Positions 60,375-64,000 of a DNA stretch of 64,000 nt are shown here, piece after piece. The notes beneath the pieces were generated by a model that worked only from the letters and a program-made list of their open reading frames with translations, made no database searches and was not told the origin of the DNA. Origin of the DNA: Toxonevra muliebris (lineage: Eukaryota; Arthropoda; Insecta; Diptera; Pallopteridae); NCBI GenBank assembly GCA_963691655.1, contig OY829326.1:58645776-58709775 (forward strand), given 5' to 3'. The translations under genes were made by a program, and so were the position numbers. Positions within the stretch are counted from its first letter, which is position 1. Each line of letters starts with the position of its first letter.

Positions 60375-61082
60375 TTAAGGGTCGCTGAACACGAATATAT
60401 AAACAGATTTTTCGGGTTACGTCAGGATCTCTGTATATCTATTTTTTTAACCCAGATATTCCGACCGTAGTAAACCTATACTCTTCAGGTTACTGCGTTA
60501 GCTGTGCTTTAAATTTTCTAATCGACTTTTTGTTGTCCTACTGAATATAGCGGCCAACAAAGCGTAAGTTGATAAGTTTTGTGTTAGGCAATTGCTTGAG
60601 TGTTTCTTTTTTTTTCTTTCTTTGTTTGGATCAGAATTTTCAGTTTTGCGAAATTAGCAAAAGTATGAAGATGTCAAGTATACAAAAAGTAGTACGTTCG
60701 GCACATATGAAAGCACGTTTGTGATGTCATAATTATTTTTCGAAAACTCTTCATAACTTTGTTCTGAGCCATTTATTACCTCATTTAATGCTAAAAAGCT
60801 GAAAAAAGCTTTTTTCACCATTTTTGCACAACAAAGCCCAACGTACTACAAAGAAATATAGGCAGGGGACACAGATAGGATGGGGGGTGTTTCAGTTGTT
60901 CATAAATATTAATTAGAAACATATTTCCGAGCACGGTAATGCGTTTTCTTTACTCATTTCACATTTTCTTAAACAACTGGCGAGGAACCTGGAATAAGGT
61001 GGCTTAAAATTGCTGTAGCTCCGAAGTCGTATGTAACCCGATAAATCTGTGTTCAGATTCGTATTCGTATTCGTAGCGACCC
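60375..61082. mobile_element. Inverted-repeat element with GGGTCGCT ends, about 704 bp
   Basis: The left end reads TTAA then GGGTCGCTGAACACGAAT and ACAGATTTTTCGGGTTAC. The reverse complement of the right reads GGGTCGCTACGAATACGAAT, then CTGAACACAGATTTATCGGG and TTAC. The inverted arms are about 42-50 bases with a small length difference. No TTAA is seen on the right, so the target is unclear. No coding is recognised; the 99-codon minus-strand frame overlaps the right arm. Confidence 0.65.
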
Positions 61083-61319
61083 CACAAACATTAAAAACCG
61101 TCAACAGAACTTGTTGTACCGTATATTTATACCTGAGCTGGCCAGCTGTACCAAATTTTATGATACAGTACCGAATTATCAACTTATATAATAATGTACC
61201 GTGTACCAACAAAACCGAACAAGCTATTATAATTTTACTTCACATGTTTTTCTAGCAAAATTTCAAGGTGGGTGCAAAAAATTACACCCATAAGTTTTAA
61301 AATTTCCTCGGTAGAATAT

Positions 61320-61585
61320 TTTCTGGGTTGCTGATTTTGAATCTGGCATTAGATTTCCAAATCTCAAGATGGCAAATTTAATATGGCGGACTAAATTTTA
61401 CGAACTCAGTCAGACATATTGAATCCGCTACTGTGAATTTTTAAAATCTGATAACAGATTCAAAATCAGTGACCCTAAAAACCCAATTATACAAATTTAT
61501 ATTGTGATCCGCCATATCGGGCTTCTGAATTTTGGAAACCTGATAACAGATTCGTGATCAGTGACCCCAAAACCCGTTAATGCAA
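61320..61585. repeat. Cluster of GGGTCACTGAT repeat units
   Basis: A plus-strand unit (GGGTTGCTGATTTTGAATCT at 61324) faces two minus-strand units. These have CTGATAACAGATTC followed by ATCAGTGACCC, starting at 61448 and 61540, 92 bases apart. All resemble the ends of the element at 60375-61082. The first pair forms a fold-back of about 165 bp. Confidence 0.65.
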
Positions 61586-61589
61586 CTAT

Positions 61590-62300
61590 TTTTATGAAAA
61601 TTCAGTCATCAGAATCAGAAACGTGTGGCTCAAAGCGTTAAGTTGAATATGATGTCCAAACAATTTTTGGGTATTTGAATTAAAATTTCGTAGAACAAAA
61701 AAAAAAATAAAATATCGTAGAATACACTGTTAAAAACTTAGTCAGCTTTTGAAAAGTACAGTGGATTGACAAATTACACTCCCTTACATGGGTTTTGCAT
61801 ATAAGATAATTCCTAGTGTTTCCGAATGAATTTTTCATACTGAACACAAATCTGGGATCAAAAACTTCCCATCACGTCACGTTTTCGAGAAAAAAGAAGA
61901 AATTTACTTATTTTTCATTACATTTGAAAGGGCATGGTTCAGCCTTTTCTGATACTAGTAAAGTTTGTTGCACGTCAGGGTTCAGCTCTACATTTTTTAA
62001 AAAATTGTCAAAAACGCAATTTTTATGGATTTCAACCCCATTATTCTCGTCTCGAAAACGGAACGTAATGGAAAGTGTTTGACCACAGATTCGTGTTCTG
62101 CATGGGAATTCATTTGGGATCGCTAGAAGACATCTTATTCTCACAAGAAAATTTGAAATTTGCAGGGCAGTGTTATTAGGGACAGTGTAAAAAATGGATT
62201 TTTCATAATTAAAGGAAAGAAAAAGAAATAAGAAATGGCCATTAATTTTATAATTATTTATTTGTTGAATTGTTTTAATGAGAGTAAAAAAATGCATTTA
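61590..62300. other. Non-coding stretch with an unassigned minus-strand open frame
   Basis: A 129-codon frame runs from 62297 to 61908 on the minus strand. I recognise no family in it, and flanking frames are closed. It is more likely chance or a decayed repeat than a gene. Confidence 0.4.
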
Positions 62301-62461
62301 AGTACGTATTTAAGTATGTATTTATGATTTTTCTTCTACTCCTCTTCAGAGCTTAGGGCTTCTACTAAGCATCGTGCCTTGTATTAGTTTCATTAATCGT
62401 TTTGTCACTATCTGGACAGGTGATTGGCCTACTGCAGATGATCTGCTACCTTTTTTAAGAA

Positions 62462-62549
62462 TAGCGTACGGCCATGCCCTTACCGGGAATCGAACCCGGG
62501 ACCCTTAAGATAATTGCCTAGCACGCTGCCACAAAACCATCGATGCGGC
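62462..62549 (-). mobile_element. tRNA-derived SINE-like repeat, family B, copy 2
   Basis: On the minus strand it reads TTTTGTGGCAGCGTGCTAGG, then TTATCTTAAGGGTCCCGGGT, then TCGATTCCCGGTAAGGGC. The B box (GGTTCGATTCC) is intact, with an A-box-like GTGGCAGCGTGC about 30 bases before it. It matches the copy at 24.5 kb. The acceptor and D arms do not fold properly, so this is a SINE head and not a tRNA gene. The body may extend to about 62300, but I cannot fix the end. Confidence 0.65.
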
Positions 62550-62583
62550 ATATTTATGTATGTAAGTAATCCAAATATAATAC

Positions 62584-64000
62584 TTAACCCTCCGCTAACC
62601 GACAACTTTGTAAACGGTCAAAGCCCGACAAGATCCCCAGGAACCTTTTCTATTAAGGATGTAGTTTGGTGTTCGAGTTTCAAAAAATAAATTTTTTTAA
62701 TGTAGGTATTTCGAAAGTACAATATATTGAAGGTATACTATAAGAAATTATAGACGAAAATTCAAAATATTAACGAAGTTATATCACATAGTCGAGATCG
62801 CCTATTTATTGTACGCTGTAAGCCACACTAAATTTTTTCTCGAAACAACGTTTTTGTGATCTGCCCAGGGGCCTAAAAAATTCTATCTAGTCGATTAGCC
62901 TGAAATTTGAATACGTTATTCTACACGCCAATCGCTTTCGGAGGTAGTAGAATTGTTTATTTTTAATCATTATTTCCTATTTTTTACCCTGATTTTCAAC
63001 AAAAAAAAGTACGTGATTTTTTAAAAATACAGGTAAAAAACACTAAAAAAATATCAAAACATAAACTCCATTAAAATTTTTTTATCCAGTTGAAGATGTC
63101 AATAATAAAATATAAAAAATTTAAATGATTCTATTTTAATCTATTATAAAAACCTTAAAAATTAAGACGGAACACCAGACCACCATTGTTTTTTTTTTAA
63201 GCCCATATGTTTGATTGCATAATTTATGTGCATATATACTTGAGGAGTTAAAATGGAAAATAGTTAAGTTTAGTGCACATTTTTTTTGTATATATTTTTC
63301 TGGTACAGACTGGCAAAGAAAATAAAATAATGAAAATATTGTATTTAGTTTCTTTATTCTGCTTTGGCGGTCCTTGCGTCTGTTGTGGTGCAAGTACCAC
63401 ATTTCTTCGGAGTTGTGGAATGTTCAACGCACACAGGTTTTCTACAAATACAAACAAATTACATACGAAATTACGAAATTTCAAGTCATTACGATTAAAA
63501 ATAAGGGTACTTCCCATATAAATAATCCGATTGCTTGCCATTTTTGTACATTTTAAGCCTTTTTGTTCAAATTGAGTATTAAAACATAATTTTATCGGCA
63601 AATCAATGTCAGATTCGGGTTTCTCGTACCAAAAAACCCCCATAGCAAAATATCTTAATGCTGTTTCTATTTTTTTTAATGCTGTGTCCAAGTCGAGTCT
63701 TGAAAATGTTGAGAAAATACCTATTTTCAAAAATTGGGGGGTTCGGAATTTAAAATAGCACGATACTTTCATTGGAAAAGTTGCTTAAAATGATCCATAG
63801 AACACAACTAGGGTGTACCAAACATCAACTTTTTTTTACCCATACAATTTGACCCACACTAATATATATTTATGTACTCCTATAGTCATCGCTGTGATGA
63901 ATATGTACGATTTTCTATACTTTTTAATATTGTTTTCATATTATATTTTCAAGTGAACATTTCTTTTAATCTTTAACTTTCTGTAAATGTATTTATTAAA
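62584..64000. other. Non-coding window end with a possible TTAA-element left end
   Basis: TTAACCCTCCGCTAACCG at 62584 resembles the CCCTCGAATTAG left end of the 50.5 kb piggyBac-like element and could open an element that runs past the window. A minus-strand frame of 174 codons (63772-63248) has no family I recognise, although it is longer than most here. No other gene is seen. Confidence 0.4.

Overview
The window looks like non-coding nuclear DNA from a higher dipteran fly. A tephritid-type fruit fly is my best guess, but the sequence does not prove it. It is AT-rich, with dense poly(T) runs and CA/GT, GTAT and TTG microsatellites. Its transposon fossils are of types common in flies. I find no host protein-coding gene, rRNA or functional tRNA. 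Nearly every long open frame is either a broken retrotransposon or a by-product of simple repeats. The window is best read as an intergenic or intronic transposon graveyard.

Layout. 1-4.2 kb holds a decayed R1-type reverse transcriptase (RT) on the minus strand and a GTCTGA-rich tract split by a Helitron-like insertion that ends near 3906. 7.2-9.7 kb is a 7-bp polypyrimidine minisatellite of about 2.2 kb. 13.3 kb carries a LINE RNase H/C-terminal fragment. 17.9-21.6 kb has two broken LINEs and two TTAA-flanked inverted-repeat elements. 24.5-27.8 kb is a nested block: a SINE, a hAT-like element with a perfect 8-bp target duplication, a second 8-bp-duplication element inside it, and a 1.5-kb inverted-repeat element beside it. 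29.0-29.7 kb is a LINE RNase H on the minus strand. 33.9-38.0 kb has an RTE-like RT relic, three TTAA-flanked miniature elements and a GGCCGAAG-rich element that contains one of them. 45.0-49.4 kb has a LOA-type LINE, tRNA-derived SINE copies and a TIR element holding SINE and LINE debris. 50.5-51.7 kb is a piggyBac relic whose transposase cysteine-rich domain is split by a smaller TTAA element. 55.5-56.4 kb is a nested inverted-repeat pair. 56.7-58.4 kb is a GTCTGA-type tract with an internal tandem duplication. 60.4-61.6 kb holds a GGGTCGCTGA repeat family, and 62.5 kb a second SINE copy.

Nothing here forms a working pathway. The useful content is insertion history. Several target-site duplications and nestings can be read base by base, and they show repeated invasion by TTAA-targeting and 8-bp-target DNA transposons along with several non-LTR retrotransposon lineages. 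I did not find evidence for a new encoded biological system. The most unusual signals are the density of TTAA-flanked elements, the polypurine/polypyrimidine array, and a hAT-like element whose ends are packed with a TATCGAT motif.
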